Source: Cytophagales bacterium | Lineage (GTDB): Bacteria > Bacteroidota > Bacteroidia > Cytophagales > Bernardetiaceae | Direction of reading: 5' to 3' | NCBI GenBank assembly: GCA_004293815.1 | Contig: RDZD01000018.1 | Coordinates: 1 to 64,000 of the forward strand | DNA length: 64,000 nt | Shown: positions 35,499 to 44,648 of the stretch, piece by piece | Position numbering within the stretch: position 1 is the first letter of the stretch | How the letters are laid out: every line of letters begins with the position of its first letter | The notes under the pieces: generated by a model | The model's input: the letters and a program-made list of their open reading frames with translations, nothing else | Database searches by the model: none | Told to the model about the DNA's origin: nothing | Made by a program: the position numbers and the translations under genes

Positions 35499-36230
35499 TT
35501 ATTCAAAGTTTAGAAAAAGCGAAACGCGATGTGTCGTGATACGCTCCAGATTTCTTGTAACGCTGTTGGGCTTGGCATAAAGCACATTGTTTAGGCCATG
35601 CGCAAAGCGAATCTCAGGTGCAAATTTAAAAAACGGCAAATAAAAATCAAAGCCTACGCCATAGACCAGTTCTACATTGGTATCATCAATAGAGAGTTTT
35701 TCAGGATCAAGCTTTTCTTTTCTATTGCCTACTTTTATGCCTAGAGAAGCCCCGCCTATCATGTACATACGCGTATTCCCGCGGCGTAAGGATTTGTATT
35801 TGAGGAGTACAGGTAAATCAAAGAAGGCAGATTCAACGGTTTGTTCGGTAGACTCACCAGTTGAGTACTCGTATTTTACACGGTGCTCATAGAAAGAAAC
35901 CCCTGGATTGATGCGCACATTCCAAAATTCCTCATCAATAGGCAAATCAATGAGAAAGCCTATAAAAGCACCTGAAGAGCGGCGCGGCATAATGGCCACC
36001 GTGCTGTCTAAGTTGTTATTGAACACTTCTGATGGCCTGAGAAGCAGCCTGTTGCTTTGCATGCCAATTTGGAAACCGTAGTGCAACGATTTAAGCTCGT
36101 AATCGCGTAAATTCCATGTTTTTTTTTGGGCTTGTACTGTTTCTGAAAAAGCAGTAAAGCAGAACAAAAAGATTATAATGGCTTTTGTGCCATATAGATA
36201 GAGCTTATGCCAAAAGTGAGAGGTCTGCAT
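35499..36230 (-). CDS. porT: PorT, type IX secretion/gliding outer-membrane protein
   Basis: PorT (SprT in gliding species) is an outer-membrane barrel needed for type IX secretion. The product is 243 aa, the same size as the Porphyromonas protein. The signal peptide (ending ETVQAQKK) is followed by the family block LKSLHYGFQIGMQSNRLLL, then LIDLPIDEEFWNVRINPGVS, DLPVLLKYKS and a terminal HRVSLFLNFE. It overlaps the 3' end of ubiE by 58 bases, an arrangement I know as conserved in Bacteroidota, which supports the assignment. Cargo of the same system in this window includes the type B protein at 15-18 kb and the type A protein at 48-49 kb. Confidence 0.88.
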   Translation of the reverse strand: MQTSHFWHKLYLYGTKAIIIFLFCFTAFSETVQAQKKTWNLRDYELKSLHYGFQIGMQSNRLLLRPSEVFNNNLDSTVAIMPRRSSGAFIGFLIDLPIDEEFWNVRINPGVSFYEHRVKYEYSTGESTEQTVESAFFDLPVLLKYKSLRRGNTRMYMIGGASLGIKVGNRKEKLDPEKLSIDDTNVELVYGVGFDFYLPFFKFAPEIRFAHGLNNVLYAKPNSVTRNLERITTHRVSLFLNFE

Positions 36231-36904
36231 TGTGTGTTTTGAAAGCCTAGTTCGTTGAGAATTTTAACAAACGCCTGCCCATAAGGAAAATGCTGCACTG
36301 ATTCGGGCAGGTAGTCGTAGGCGGCACTGTCTTTGGAAATAGCCTTGCCAAATTTGGGAAGGATATTCATAAAATAAAAATTGTATATTTCCTTGAAAGG
36401 ACTTGATTCTGGTTGTGAAAATTCTAACACAACAAGTGTGCCGTTTGGCTTCAAAACTCTTTTTATTTCTTTAAGTCCTTGTTTGAGATTTTCAAAGTTT
36501 CTGACCCCAAAAGACACTGTAACTGCATCAAAGGTGTTGTCCTGAAAGTCTAATTTTTCAGAGTCGCCGAGTCGTAATTCTATGATATTTTCAAGGTGTT
36601 TTTTTTGTATTTTTTTTATACCGTGTTCTATCATTCCCAGAGAAATATCCACACCCACTATTTTTTGCGGTTTAAGGCGCATGGCCTCTAGTGCAAAGTC
36701 GCCTGTGCCAGTAGCAATATCTAAAATGACTTTCGGATTGTGTGGTTTTAGAAGAGTAATGGCCTTTTTTCGCCAATAAACGTCTATTCCCATGCTCAAA
36801 AAACGGTTCAGAAAATCGTATTTATGCGCAATGTTGTTAAACATTTTTGCCACTTGCTCCTTTTTACGCAAGTGCTGGTCTTTGTAGGGAACAACTGTTT
36901 CCAT
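36173..36904 (-). CDS. ubiE: Demethylmenaquinone methyltransferase
   Basis: Methylates demethylmenaquinol with S-adenosylmethionine in the last step of menaquinone synthesis (also called MenG). The ATG at 36904 (METVVPYKDQ) gives 243 aa. Family motifs: VAKMFNNIAHKYDFLNRFLSMGID near residue 20, the SAM loop VILDIATGTGDFALEA, and VTVSFGVRNFENLKQGLKEI. The C-terminal codons overlap porT in another frame. Since respiration in these bacteria usually uses menaquinone, this fits with sdhCA at 52 kb. Confidence 0.93.
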   Translation of the reverse strand: METVVPYKDQHLRKKEQVAKMFNNIAHKYDFLNRFLSMGIDVYWRKKAITLLKPHNPKVILDIATGTGDFALEAMRLKPQKIVGVDISLGMIEHGIKKIQKKHLENIIELRLGDSEKLDFQDNTFDAVTVSFGVRNFENLKQGLKEIKRVLKPNGTLVVLEFSQPESSPFKEIYNFYFMNILPKFGKAISKDSAAYDYLPESVQHFPYGQAFVKILNELGFQNTQCRPLTFGISSIYMAQKPL

Positions 36905-37157
36905 GTAAATCAATCGTTATGTGCGAAAGGGCGTGAAAATTAGAATCATCCAAGTGAAGCAATACATCAAAACAACGGTGATACTCGGATTTTACAAACC
37001 TTATCTTCTGAGTGATTAAAAAAATATATAACGCTTTGTTTTTTAAAAAGATTTGTATTGATACAAAAAAGATATAAAATTTATGCTTTTTTAAGTTTTG
37101 TGCTGCTCAACCCGCAAAAAATATGAACATAGAACACGTTCCGCTTGATAAATATTG

Positions 37158-37165
37158 TATCTTTG
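37158..37165 (+). promoter_or_regulatory. -7 box upstream of PASTA gene
   Basis: A perfect TATCTTTG in the plus strand, 160 bases upstream of the PASTA-gene ATG. The -33 element is poor and the leader would be long, so this is tentative. Confidence 0.45.
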
Positions 37166-37324
37166 TTTGTTTTTTGGCGGCTTTCTGTTTGTAAGAAGCT
37201 AATTTTCAAAGGATTGAGATAGTTTTCGAAGATTTTGAAAGCGTGTCGCTTTGTGCGGTGGTTTAGCTTCACCGTGCCAATCCTTTTTTGGAATTATAGA
37301 ACTCAAGCGAAGTATTGATTGAAT

Positions 37325-38179
37325 ATGTCTGCACTCAAAGATATCTTATCTAGCCCTTTTGTAGAGCGTTTAAAGGAAATATTTAAGGCCAATACGCGCC
37401 AAGCCTTGATACTGAACTTGGCGGTTATGCTGTTGTTGTTTTTCTTATTTATTTTATTCTTCTTTTATCTTTATTTGCCTAGCACCACCAACCACGACAA
37501 TACGCTTACAGTGCCTTCTTTGGAGGGGATGAGCGTAAAAGATGTGGAAGAATTCTTAGAAAAACGCGATTTGCGCTTTGAAGTCATGGATACTATGTAT
37601 GACGAAAAGAAAAAGCCTCTAACGGTTGTTAAGCAGAATCCTCGTGCCAACTCTACCGTAAAAGTAAACCGCAAAATATATTTGACTATCAACGCTGGCT
37701 CACCACCTAAAGTGCTTGTGCCTGATGTTATTCAAGGGTCTAAGCGCAGTGCAGAACTGAAAATTACAAGTTCTAGGCTAAAACTAGGCAAAATAGAATA
37801 TGTACCTTCCCCTGAAAGAAATGCTGTTATTCGCATTTCTGTAAACGGCCGCGATGTGTCCAAAGAAGAGCTTGTGAGAGGCTATAGCGTACCGCAGGGT
37901 ACCACTGTGGACCTTTATGTAGGCGATGGCGGTATTACGGTCAGTTCCTTATCTGTACCCAATCTAGTGGGTCGTCCTTTGGAAGATGCCGAGTTTTATT
38001 TGGAAGGCATTGGCTTGAAAGTGGGTGTGATTACCCGTGTGAAGGCTAGTATGGGTATGGGCGCAGGTAAAATCACACGCCAAGAGCCTGAGCCAGGAGG
38101 TGAAGTAACTATCAAGCCTGGTGAAACGATTAATCTCTGGGTAACAGACTATTACGAAACTTCCGAAAGCGATCAATAA
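37325..38179 (+). CDS. PASTA-domain membrane protein
   Basis: The ATG at 37325 gives 284 aa; a TTG two codons upstream is less likely. One membrane segment spans residues ~27-52 (very rich in Leu and Phe), with a short cytosolic N-tail. Outside are three PASTA domains: ~60-130 (VPSLEGMSVKDVEEFLEK), ~135-205 (VPDVIQGSKRSAELKI) and ~210-280 (VPNLVGRPLEDAEFYLEG). PASTA domains bind peptidoglycan fragments in kinases and penicillin-binding proteins. Here no kinase or transpeptidase domain is attached, which is usual in Bacteroidota. It is followed by the HD-domain gene one base after its stop codon, so the two are almost certainly co-transcribed. Confidence 0.9.
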   Translation: MSALKDILSSPFVERLKEIFKANTRQALILNLAVMLLLFFLFILFFFYLYLPSTTNHDNTLTVPSLEGMSVKDVEEFLEKRDLRFEVMDTMYDEKKKPLTVVKQNPRANSTVKVNRKIYLTINAGSPPKVLVPDVIQGSKRSAELKITSSRLKLGKIEYVPSPERNAVIRISVNGRDVSKEELVRGYSVPQGTTVDLYVGDGGITVSSLSVPNLVGRPLEDAEFYLEGIGLKVGVITRVKASMGMGAGKITRQEPEPGGEVTIKPGETINLWVTDYYETSESDQ

Positions 38180-38180
38180 G

Positions 38181-38804
38181 ATGCTACATCTTACTGAAAT
38201 ATGGGCTAGGTTGATGCGAAAATTTCGTGTAGAAGCGCACATATCAGATGTGATGTTTGTAGAATTGTGCTCATCTTATCTCGCGAAAAGCCGATGTTAT
38301 CACGGTTTGACGCATATTAGATGTATGCTAGAGAGCTTAGAGCTTCATCGAGCACAGCTAAGAGACCCTGATTTGCTGAGTTTGGCTATTTGGTATCACG
38401 ATGCTGTGTATATTCCGCTTTGTAACGATAACGAAGAACAGAGCGCGGGGTTAGCCATCAAAAACTTTAAGAAATATCTTAGTCCAAAGAAACTGAAACG
38501 CTTAGAATCATTGATCATTGCCACTAAGCACCAAAGTACGCTTCCTGATTTTGACAATGATACTGCTTGGCTACACGATTTAGACTTAGAAATTTTGGGT
38601 CAGAATCCTGAAAATTATAAAACTTACAGCCAAAATATTAGGCGCGAGTACAGTTTGGTACCACAGGTATTGTATAACACAGGACGCAAAAAGGTTTTGA
38701 AGATTTTTTTGGAAAGGCCCTTTGTTTATGCCACAGAGTATTTTAGAACTACACAAGAGGCGCAAGCCAAGCTCAACTTATTTGAAGAGCTAAACTCTTT
38801 GTAG
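38181..38804 (+). CDS. HD-superfamily metal-dependent phosphohydrolase (COG4339-like)
   Basis: A 207-residue cytosolic protein with the HD pattern: CYHGLTHI (first His, residues ~33-40), WYHDAVYIP (HD pair, ~70), NEEQSAGLA, and a late WLHDLDLEILG (His/Asp). The set of spaced His and Asp residues should bind one or two metal ions for phosphomonoester or phosphodiester hydrolysis. The substrate is unknown. The ATG begins one base after the PASTA-gene stop, so it is translationally close to that gene; a functional link is possible but unproven. Confidence 0.82.
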   Translation: MLHLTEIWARLMRKFRVEAHISDVMFVELCSSYLAKSRCYHGLTHIRCMLESLELHRAQLRDPDLLSLAIWYHDAVYIPLCNDNEEQSAGLAIKNFKKYLSPKKLKRLESLIIATKHQSTLPDFDNDTAWLHDLDLEILGQNPENYKTYSQNIRREYSLVPQVLYNTGRKKVLKIFLERPFVYATEYFRTTQEAQAKLNLFEELNSL

Positions 38805-39106
38805 GGCTGGTTTCTTCTAAATGAACTAGGTAAGCATGTTTTTAGAAGAGCACTATACCGTCGCAGTCATCAAATCCAATTTTTTACGTGACACTGAGAT
38901 AAGGGTGCATCTTTGAACTCAAATTTTTTGTACCTGACTCAGAATAGAATAAGTAAACATAAAAATAACGAGTAGACAGATTTCTTGGCGACAGCTAAGA
39001 AGAATAATAAAATTAAGCACAAGCCAGCAAAAACCTGTTTTGAAGCGATATTTTTTATAACTTTGCGCCCCGTAAGCTCAATAATCATTTGTTTTTTTTT
39101 GGTGTC
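38805..39106 (+). other. Intergenic region upstream of pyrG
   Basis: About 300 bases, AT-rich, with no coding sequence recognised. The pyrG promoter lies at its right end. No pyrimidine-type attenuator or riboswitch fold was apparent by eye. Confidence 0.4.
39039..39065 (+). promoter_or_regulatory. Promoter of CTP synthase gene
   Basis: TTTG at 39039-39042, 15 bases (slightly short), then TAACTTTG at 39058-39065, 41 bases upstream of the pyrG ATG. Confidence 0.55.
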
Positions 39107-40732
39107 ATGGAAGTTCAAACCAAATATATTTTTGTTACGGGCGGTGTAACGTCTTCTTTAGGCAAAGGCATTATATCGGCATCGTTGGGTAAGCTGCTTC
39201 AGGCGGTGGGTTTTTCTGTCAGTATTCAGAAGTTTGACCCTTATATTAACGTAGATCCTGGCACGCTCAACCCTTACGAACATGGTGAGTGTTTTGTAAC
39301 AGACGACGGTGCAGAAACCGACTTAGATTTGGGGCATTACGAACGTTTTCTTGACATTCGTACCTCTCAGTCTAATAACGTTACCACGGGTCGTATTTAC
39401 TTCAATGTCATTAGTAAGGAACGTAAAGGCAATTATTTGGGTAAAACCGTACAGGTTATTCCACATATTACCGACGAGATAAAAGAAAACTTTTATCAAC
39501 TGGGCAAAACCGGTCAATACGATATCATTATCACTGAAATTGGGGGATGTGTGGGTGATATTGAATCTTTACCTTTTATAGAGTCTGTGCGACAGGCGCG
39601 CTGGGAGCTAGGCGCAAATAATGCCATTGTGATTCACTTGACGCTTTTGCCCTATCTCAAAAAAGCTGGCGAGCTTAAGACCAAACCTACACAGCATTCT
39701 GTCAAAACTCTTTTAGAGGCTGGTATTCAGCCAGATATACTTGTTTGCAGAACGGAGCAGCGCATTCCCAGTGACATTCGCAAAAAACTTTCACTCTTTT
39801 GCAATGTAGATATTAAAAGTGTGATAGAAGCCATAGATGCGGACACCATTTATGATGTGCCGTTGCTTATGAGGAAAGAAAATCTTGACCAAATTGTTTT
39901 AGATAAGCTTCGACTCACACCCAAGCGAAAAACAGATTTGGACGAATGGAAAGACTTCTTGGGGCATCTCAAAAACCCCACCGATGAGGTCAGTATTGCT
40001 GTTGTGGGTAAGTATGTTGAACTTCCTGATGCTTATAAGTCTATTGCTGAGTCATTTGTGCATGCATCGGCTCGCACAGAATGTAAGGTAAACGTTCAGT
40101 GGGTAAGCTCCGAAGACTTGGACAATGACAAGCTTTTGCGCTCTTTGGCCAACATGGACGGTATTTTGGTGGCACCTGGCTTTGGCGAGCGTGGCATTGA
40201 AGGTAAAATTAGTGCGGTGGGTTTTGCTAGACGCAACCAAATTCCATTTTTTGGTATTTGTCTGGGTATGCAATGTGCAGTCATAGAGTTTGGTAGAAAT
40301 GTTTTGGGGCTTACAGATGCACATTCTACTGAAATGCGTCCCGATACTCCCAATCCCGTCATTGATTTGATGAAAGAACAACAAAATCTAACTGACAAAG
40401 GCGGTACGATGCGTTTGGGTGCTTACCCCTGCGATCTAAAAAAAGGCAGTATGGCTGAGCAAATTTACAACACCTCACAAATCAAAGAGCGACATCGCCA
40501 TCGTTATGAGTTTAACAATCTGTATCTCAAAGCCTACGAACAGGCTGGTATGATAGCCTCAGGCGTAAACCCTGAACAAAACTTGGTGGAGATTATGGAA
40601 ATACCTTCGCATCCGTTTTTTGTGGGTGTGCAGTACCACCCCGAACTGAAAAGCACTGTGCTCAGACCCCACCCAATTTTTGTGAGATTTGTTCAAAAAG
40701 CTTTGGAGTATAAAAAAACCAAGCAAAATTGA
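39107..40732 (+). CDS. pyrG: CTP synthase
   Basis: Makes CTP from UTP, ATP and glutamine. The ATG at 39107 ([20 protein letters not shown]) gives 541 aa, the normal length; the frame upstream is not conserved. The N-terminal synthetase domain has [12 protein letters not shown] and [20 protein letters not shown]. The C-terminal class I glutamine amidotransferase domain has the nucleophile in [15 protein letters not shown] (~385) and the His-Glu pair in QYHPELKS. It is transcribed alone from its own promoter and ends 10 bases from the convergent Crp-family gene. Confidence 0.97.
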   Translation: MEVQTKYIFVTGGVTSSLGKGIISASLGKLLQAVGFSVSIQKFDPYINVDPGTLNPYEHGECFVTDDGAETDLDLGHYERFLDIRTSQSNNVTTGRIYFNVISKERKGNYLGKTVQVIPHITDEIKENFYQLGKTGQYDIIITEIGGCVGDIESLPFIESVRQARWELGANNAIVIHLTLLPYLKKAGELKTKPTQHSVKTLLEAGIQPDILVCRTEQRIPSDIRKKLSLFCNVDIKSVIEAIDADTIYDVPLLMRKENLDQIVLDKLRLTPKRKTDLDEWKDFLGHLKNPTDEVSIAVVGKYVELPDAYKSIAESFVHASARTECKVNVQWVSSEDLDNDKLLRSLANMDGILVAPGFGERGIEGKISAVGFARRNQIPFFGICLGMQCAVIEFGRNVLGLTDAHSTEMRPDTPNPVIDLMKEQQNLTDKGGTMRLGAYPCDLKKGSMAEQIYNTSQIKERHRHRYEFNNLYLKAYEQAGMIASGVNPEQNLVEIMEIPSHPFFVGVQYHPELKSTVLRPHPIFVRFVQKALEYKKTKQN

Positions 40733-40742
40733 TTTAGCAAAC

Positions 40743-41336
40743 TTAGTGACGGCACTTAGACAATTCGTTGCGAATTCTACTCAGAGAGGTATCGGTTATG
40801 CCCAAATACGTGGCTATGTATTTGAGTGCAACTTGCTGCGCAATGTGAGGATGTTGGGCTTGTAGGCTTATGTATCGGTCTTTCGCTGTATCTGTGATCA
40901 TACTCACAGAACGCTTTTTGAGTTGAAACAGTGCCTGTACCATCCAGGCTCTTCCCCACTCACTGAAAGCATCGCAAGCGTGAAAAAGACGTTGAAAATC
41001 CACAAAGTCTATCTGGAGGGCAGTGCAGTTGCTCAATGCTTGAATATTTTCTTGTGCTGGGCTGCGTTGGAACAGCGATACGACATCAATTACAATTTCA
41101 GCAGGACTAAAAAAGGCCGTTGTGATATCATTCGCCTCATAGTCAATAGCGTAAGATCTTGCTATACCACTGAGTAAGCAAAAATATGATTGCGCCACTT
41201 GTCCAGTCTTCAAAAAGTACTCGCCTTTTGAGACACTTACAGGCTTATGAGCTTCAAAAATAGCTTGTAAATCTTCAGATAGGAGCGCGGGGTGCTGATA
41301 AATTTGCTCCAAAACTTGCCTAGAGGTATATTGCAT
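40743..41336 (-). CDS. Crp/Fnr-family transcription regulator
   Basis: A 197-residue regulator with an N-terminal cyclic-nucleotide-binding-type beta-roll (SVSKGEYFLKTGQVAQSYFCLL) and a C-terminal helix-turn-helix region (VALKYIATYLGITDTSLSRI, near residue 170), where the recognition helix includes the Ser-x-x-Arg pattern. The cAMP-binding residues of true CRP (Glu, Arg-Ser) are not kept and there are no Fnr-type Fe-S cysteines, as in most short Bacteroidota members, so the effector is unknown. It is the last gene of a likely operon behind the ceramidase-like and MbnP-like genes (18-base gap). Confidence 0.9.
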   Translation of the reverse strand: MQYTSRQVLEQIYQHPALLSEDLQAIFEAHKPVSVSKGEYFLKTGQVAQSYFCLLSGIARSYAIDYEANDITTAFFSPAEIVIDVVSLFQRSPAQENIQALSNCTALQIDFVDFQRLFHACDAFSEWGRAWMVQALFQLKKRSVSMITDTAKDRYISLQAQHPHIAQQVALKYIATYLGITDTSLSRIRNELSKCRH

Positions 41337-41354
41337 GAGAGCAAACCGTAAGAG

Positions 41355-42176
41355 TTAGGTGTATTGAGTCCGTTTAAGTGTTGTGGGTCTTTTCTCAAAG
41401 GCTTCTATGAGAAAGTAAGTGGCTAAAGCAGCCCACAAATGTTTGAGAGAGTGGCCGCTTATGAGCTGACCTATGGCAAAGATTTGATCGTCAAAATGCT
41501 CACAGACTTTGGCCAAGCCATAAAATAAAGCCATCTTCAGAAAGGCCATCTTTTGTTGAGGTTCTTGATGATCGAAGAGCAAAACAATAGCTGGGATAAA
41601 AAGCAAAGTATAAAACTGTACCACCCCGTATAGACGCAAGTCGCCCACCCCACGCGACTCTGTGTAATGCCAATAAATGACACTAAATGCACCTAGAGCC
41701 AGAAGTGGTACAAATAAGGTCTTGCCTATTGGCTCACTCACGCGTTCACCGAGCACAATGCTCAGAAGCCCCATGAAGACAACAGACATTGGCAGCCTAT
41801 CCCACAAAAGACTATGGTTGTTCGGTGCTAAATGATAATGCGCAGAACCCAAACCAATACAAGCTATACCAATAAAAACCAGCAAGTAAGCCCACTTCTG
41901 AAAATCTGTAACAGCTTCTATTTTTATCTTGCGAAACCAAGTAAGAATCCCTAAACAACCCACAATCACAAAGCCCCAGTTAGACAACACATCAGCGGCA
42001 TTAGGAATGCCCCAGAATAATCTACTGTCTGCAAAATTATGATAGTCAGGATTTTGGGGAATGCGTGGAAAAAACCACACCATAATCAGAATCGAAAAAC
42101 TGGCCATAGCCAAAAGACTCACCTTCAAGGCGTGGATAGTTTGGGGCGGCTTTTTGGATAATGGACGTTTTGACAT
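41355..42176 (-). CDS. Ceramidase-like (CREST superfamily) membrane protein
   Basis: A 273-residue integral membrane protein with about seven hydrophobic segments. The motif order resembles alkaline ceramidases: FADSRLFWGIPNAADVLSNW with Asp and Ser early; HYHLAPNNHSLLWDRLPM with His and Asp in the middle; and SGHSLKHLWAALATYFLIE with two His near the end, the zinc ligands of the CREST fold. It may hydrolyse an amide in a sphingolipid, which Bacteroidota can make, or act on another lipid amide. The ATG sits 2 bases after the stop of the MbnP-like gene, so they are tightly coupled. Confidence 0.82.
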   Translation of the reverse strand: MSKRPLSKKPPQTIHALKVSLLAMASFSILIMVWFFPRIPQNPDYHNFADSRLFWGIPNAADVLSNWGFVIVGCLGILTWFRKIKIEAVTDFQKWAYLLVFIGIACIGLGSAHYHLAPNNHSLLWDRLPMSVVFMGLLSIVLGERVSEPIGKTLFVPLLALGAFSVIYWHYTESRGVGDLRLYGVVQFYTLLFIPAIVLLFDHQEPQQKMAFLKMALFYGLAKVCEHFDDQIFAIGQLISGHSLKHLWAALATYFLIEAFEKRPTTLKRTQYT

Positions 42177-42178
42177 GA

Positions 42179-42952
42179 CTACTCAATACTTTTTATTTGA
42201 AAGAGAGAGCCTTGCGCATAGTTGGTAGCCACATCAGAAGCTGGCTGTCCTCCGCTAACTTTAGAGATATTTTTGAAATCTATGTCAGTAGGTGTGGTAA
42301 ACATTTCTTCCACTTGACACTTGAGTGTGATGATGCGTGTTTTTTCAGCTTCTGAGCGCAACTCTTGCGTTGTAGAAAGCCTGTATTTGAGCGTTTTGTA
42401 GTTTTTGTCTTCTCCAATATGAAAAATCAAAGGTTCACCTTCCGAGGTATTTGTAAAGTGCTGACCTTCAAGAACGATAAACTTATAGCCAGTGTTCCAA
42501 TCCCATGCCATATTGTTGGTGGGATCTAAGTCGCCGTCACGGTCTATACTTGTGTTGTGGGCGTTGTCTATGCCAATAGCAAATTCAAATTCTGAAAAAG
42601 TGCCTAAAGGCAAGCTATCTATTTCAAAGCTCAAAACATGGCTTTTTTCGTCCACTCTTAACAGATGAAAGCTTTCGTTTTCACTAAAACTCAGCCCAGT
42701 ACTTAGGTTGCGCAGTCTAAAATTGCTAAGATAATAATTGAATTTTTCCACATTAAAGGGTTGATTAAGCGCATTTTGATAGCGTGTATCGCCTAGCTTA
42801 AGAGGCTGATTGCCCACATAGTGCTCAATCTTGATGATGACCTTGCCTATCATGCGAGGTGTTGGTTCTGTTTGGTCTTTTTGACAAGACCAAACCATAA
42901 GCAGTGTGAGAAACAGCGAAGCTATTCGGTGAATGGTTGATTTTTTAAACAT
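42179..42952 (-). CDS. MbnP-like lipoprotein
   Basis: From the ATG at 42952 (MFKKSTIHRIASLFLTLLMV) the product is 257 aa, a lipoprotein with the lipid cysteine in VWSCQKDQ. The mature domain matches the MbnP-like family as I know it: FNVEKFNYYLSNFRL, FHLLRVDEKS, GIDNAHNTS and the signature LDPTNNMAWDWNTGYKFIVL. MbnP proteins in methanotrophs accompany copper-chelating methanobactin genes and a di-haem enzyme MbnH; neither is visible here, so copper binding is not established for this protein. The gene follows the TPR gene (34-base gap) and precedes the ceramidase-like gene. Confidence 0.82.
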   Translation of the reverse strand: MFKKSTIHRIASLFLTLLMVWSCQKDQTEPTPRMIGKVIIKIEHYVGNQPLKLGDTRYQNALNQPFNVEKFNYYLSNFRLRNLSTGLSFSENESFHLLRVDEKSHVLSFEIDSLPLGTFSEFEFAIGIDNAHNTSIDRDGDLDPTNNMAWDWNTGYKFIVLEGQHFTNTSEGEPLIFHIGEDKNYKTLKYRLSTTQELRSEAEKTRIITLKCQVEEMFTTPTDIDFKNISKVSGGQPASDVATNYAQGSLFQIKSIE

Positions 42953-42986
42953 AATACATATTTTTGAGTAAGATAAAATTAAAAAC

Positions 42987-43319
42987 TTAGCTATGCAGAA
43001 ACTCAAAGTTTTGATAGGCATTTTCCAATTCCTTGAGTGCAAATCCAGCATCGGTGCTTTTGGCTAACTCTATTCCCTTTAGAAAAAAGACTCTGGCTTT
43101 ATCCACCTGCCCCAATTTGTCATAGAACATAGCAGCATGATAGTAAAGCGGTAAATAGCTGGGAAAGTTCTGGTATGTTTGTATAAAATAGCTTTCTGCT
43201 TTAGCATCGTCATCATCTACATATTCCAGAGCAAGCGCGTAAACGAAAAAAGGGTCTTGCGGCTGCTCTTTCATAAAGTTTTCTAGTTGTTCTATACGGT
43301 CTTTTTTTTTTAAGCTCAT
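42987..43319 (-). CDS. Small TPR-repeat protein
   Basis: From the ATG at 43319 (MSLKKKDRIEQLENFMKEQP) the product is 110 aa, cytosolic, and made of about three tetratricopeptide repeats with the typical small-large-aromatic pattern (FVYALALEYVDDDDAKAESYF, PLYYHAAMFYDKLGQVDKAR). Proteins of this size and layout are common in Bacteroidota as 'tetratricopeptide repeat' hypotheticals; the binding partner is unknown. It lies upstream of the MbnP-like gene on the same strand and could be the first gene of the operon. Confidence 0.82.
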   Translation of the reverse strand: MSLKKKDRIEQLENFMKEQPQDPFFVYALALEYVDDDDAKAESYFIQTYQNFPSYLPLYYHAAMFYDKLGQVDKARVFFLKGIELAKSTDAGFALKELENAYQNFEFLHS

Positions 43320-43577
43320 TGGTTGCAAGATGTTTTAGTGTTCGCCTTCTTATTGCAAATATAAAATAGAATTTTGAAATGTTTGTTTTTGAATCGCAGT
43401 AATTTTATTTCAAGTTTAAGAAGCTTTAGGTTCTATTTTTACCTTACTTACGCCCCTGCCTAGCTCTTTTTAACTAAAGCCAAAGACCACCAGCTCTTTT
43501 TTAGGACAAACCAACAAGAACAATTCCTTGCTTTTAACAGTAACCTCAAACGTTTTGCGGCGTATACTTAGAGCAAT

Positions 43578-44465
43578 CTAAATAGCTGATTCAACGAGGG
43601 TTTCTATTATTTTGCTCATACGTGCCTTGAGCTGCTCTGAGGCTTCTACAAGTGGCAAACGCACGTATGAAGAACACACGCCAGAAAGAGCTAATGCTTG
43701 CTTGACTCCTACAGGATTGCCTTCAGCGAACATAAGCGCGTTGGCATCTAAAAGCTCAAACATTTTGTTTTTGGCGGCCTCAAACTTACCCTCAAGAGCC
43801 AAATCGGTCATTTCGGTAAATGTTTTAGGAAATACATTGGCCATGACCGCTATGACACCCACCGCTCCAAGCGCAATCAGAGGTACAGTAAGCGCATCAT
43901 CGCCCGCAAAAAGTACAAAGTCTTTAGGTTTGTTTTTGATAATGTGCATGCACTGCTGAATATCACCTGAAGCCTCCTTGATGCCTATAATATTGGGATG
44001 TTGGGCTAGTTTGAGTGTAGTCTCTGCACTCATGTTTGAGCCAGTGCGGGCTGGCACGTTATAGAGTATAATGGGTTTAGGGCTAGCGTCCGCAAAGGAC
44101 ATGTAATGCCTATAAATACCTTCCTGTGTTGGTTTGTTATAGTAAGGGGATACTGACAAAAAAGCATCTATACCGTCAGTGTTCAAGTCCTGCAAAAACT
44201 CCAAAATTTGTATGGTTGAGTTGCCGCCCAATCCATATACCAAAGGCAAACTATTGCGGTTATTGGCCTTGATGAAATCTACAACTGCTTGTTTTTCACG
44301 CCTATTGGTCGTTACAGACTCGCCTGTAGTGCCATGCACCACCCAAAAATCCACATAATTCTGTGTATGTTCAAGTAGTTTGCCCAGCCCCACAAGGTCT
44401 AGTTCTTTTTTGGCATTGAACGGCGTAACCAACGCTACACCTGTTCCTCTAAGCGACAAGCCCAT
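43578..44465 (-). CDS. dapA: 4-Hydroxy-tetrahydrodipicolinate synthase
   Basis: Condenses pyruvate and aspartate semialdehyde in the diaminopimelate/lysine pathway. The ATG at 44465 (MGLSLRGTGVALVTPFNAKK) gives 295 aa, the usual length. The Schiff-base lysine is in IIGIKEASGDI (~165), the catalytic tyrosine in SPYYNKPTQEGIYRHY (~137), and the pyruvate-binding GTTGES near residue 50. It is transcribed alone; the upstream region (44466-44648) shows no lysine riboswitch that I can recognise. Confidence 0.95.
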   Translation of the reverse strand: MGLSLRGTGVALVTPFNAKKELDLVGLGKLLEHTQNYVDFWVVHGTTGESVTTNRREKQAVVDFIKANNRNSLPLVYGLGGNSTIQILEFLQDLNTDGIDAFLSVSPYYNKPTQEGIYRHYMSFADASPKPIILYNVPARTGSNMSAETTLKLAQHPNIIGIKEASGDIQQCMHIIKNKPKDFVLFAGDDALTVPLIALGAVGVIAVMANVFPKTFTEMTDLALEGKFEAAKNKMFELLDANALMFAEGNPVGVKQALALSGVCSSYVRLPLVEASEQLKARMSKIIETLVESAI

Positions 44466-44648
44466 ATAGTTTAAAATCAAAAAGTTGCACAACTAAATAA
44501 GTACTTTTGTCTATAAATCAAAAGCACCTGCAAAGTTTCAAAAATATTCATTTTTAAACCAATTTTTTTGTATTGTTTTCAAAACATATTTACCTAAATG
44601 CTTGTAAATTGTTATTAGTCAGCATTTAAACTAAGTCTCATTGTTGCG

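Noticed and set aside
44466-44648. Lysine riboswitch before dapA
   Set aside because: The region is AT-rich and lacks the conserved lysine-riboswitch motifs; nothing fold-like was apparent by eye.
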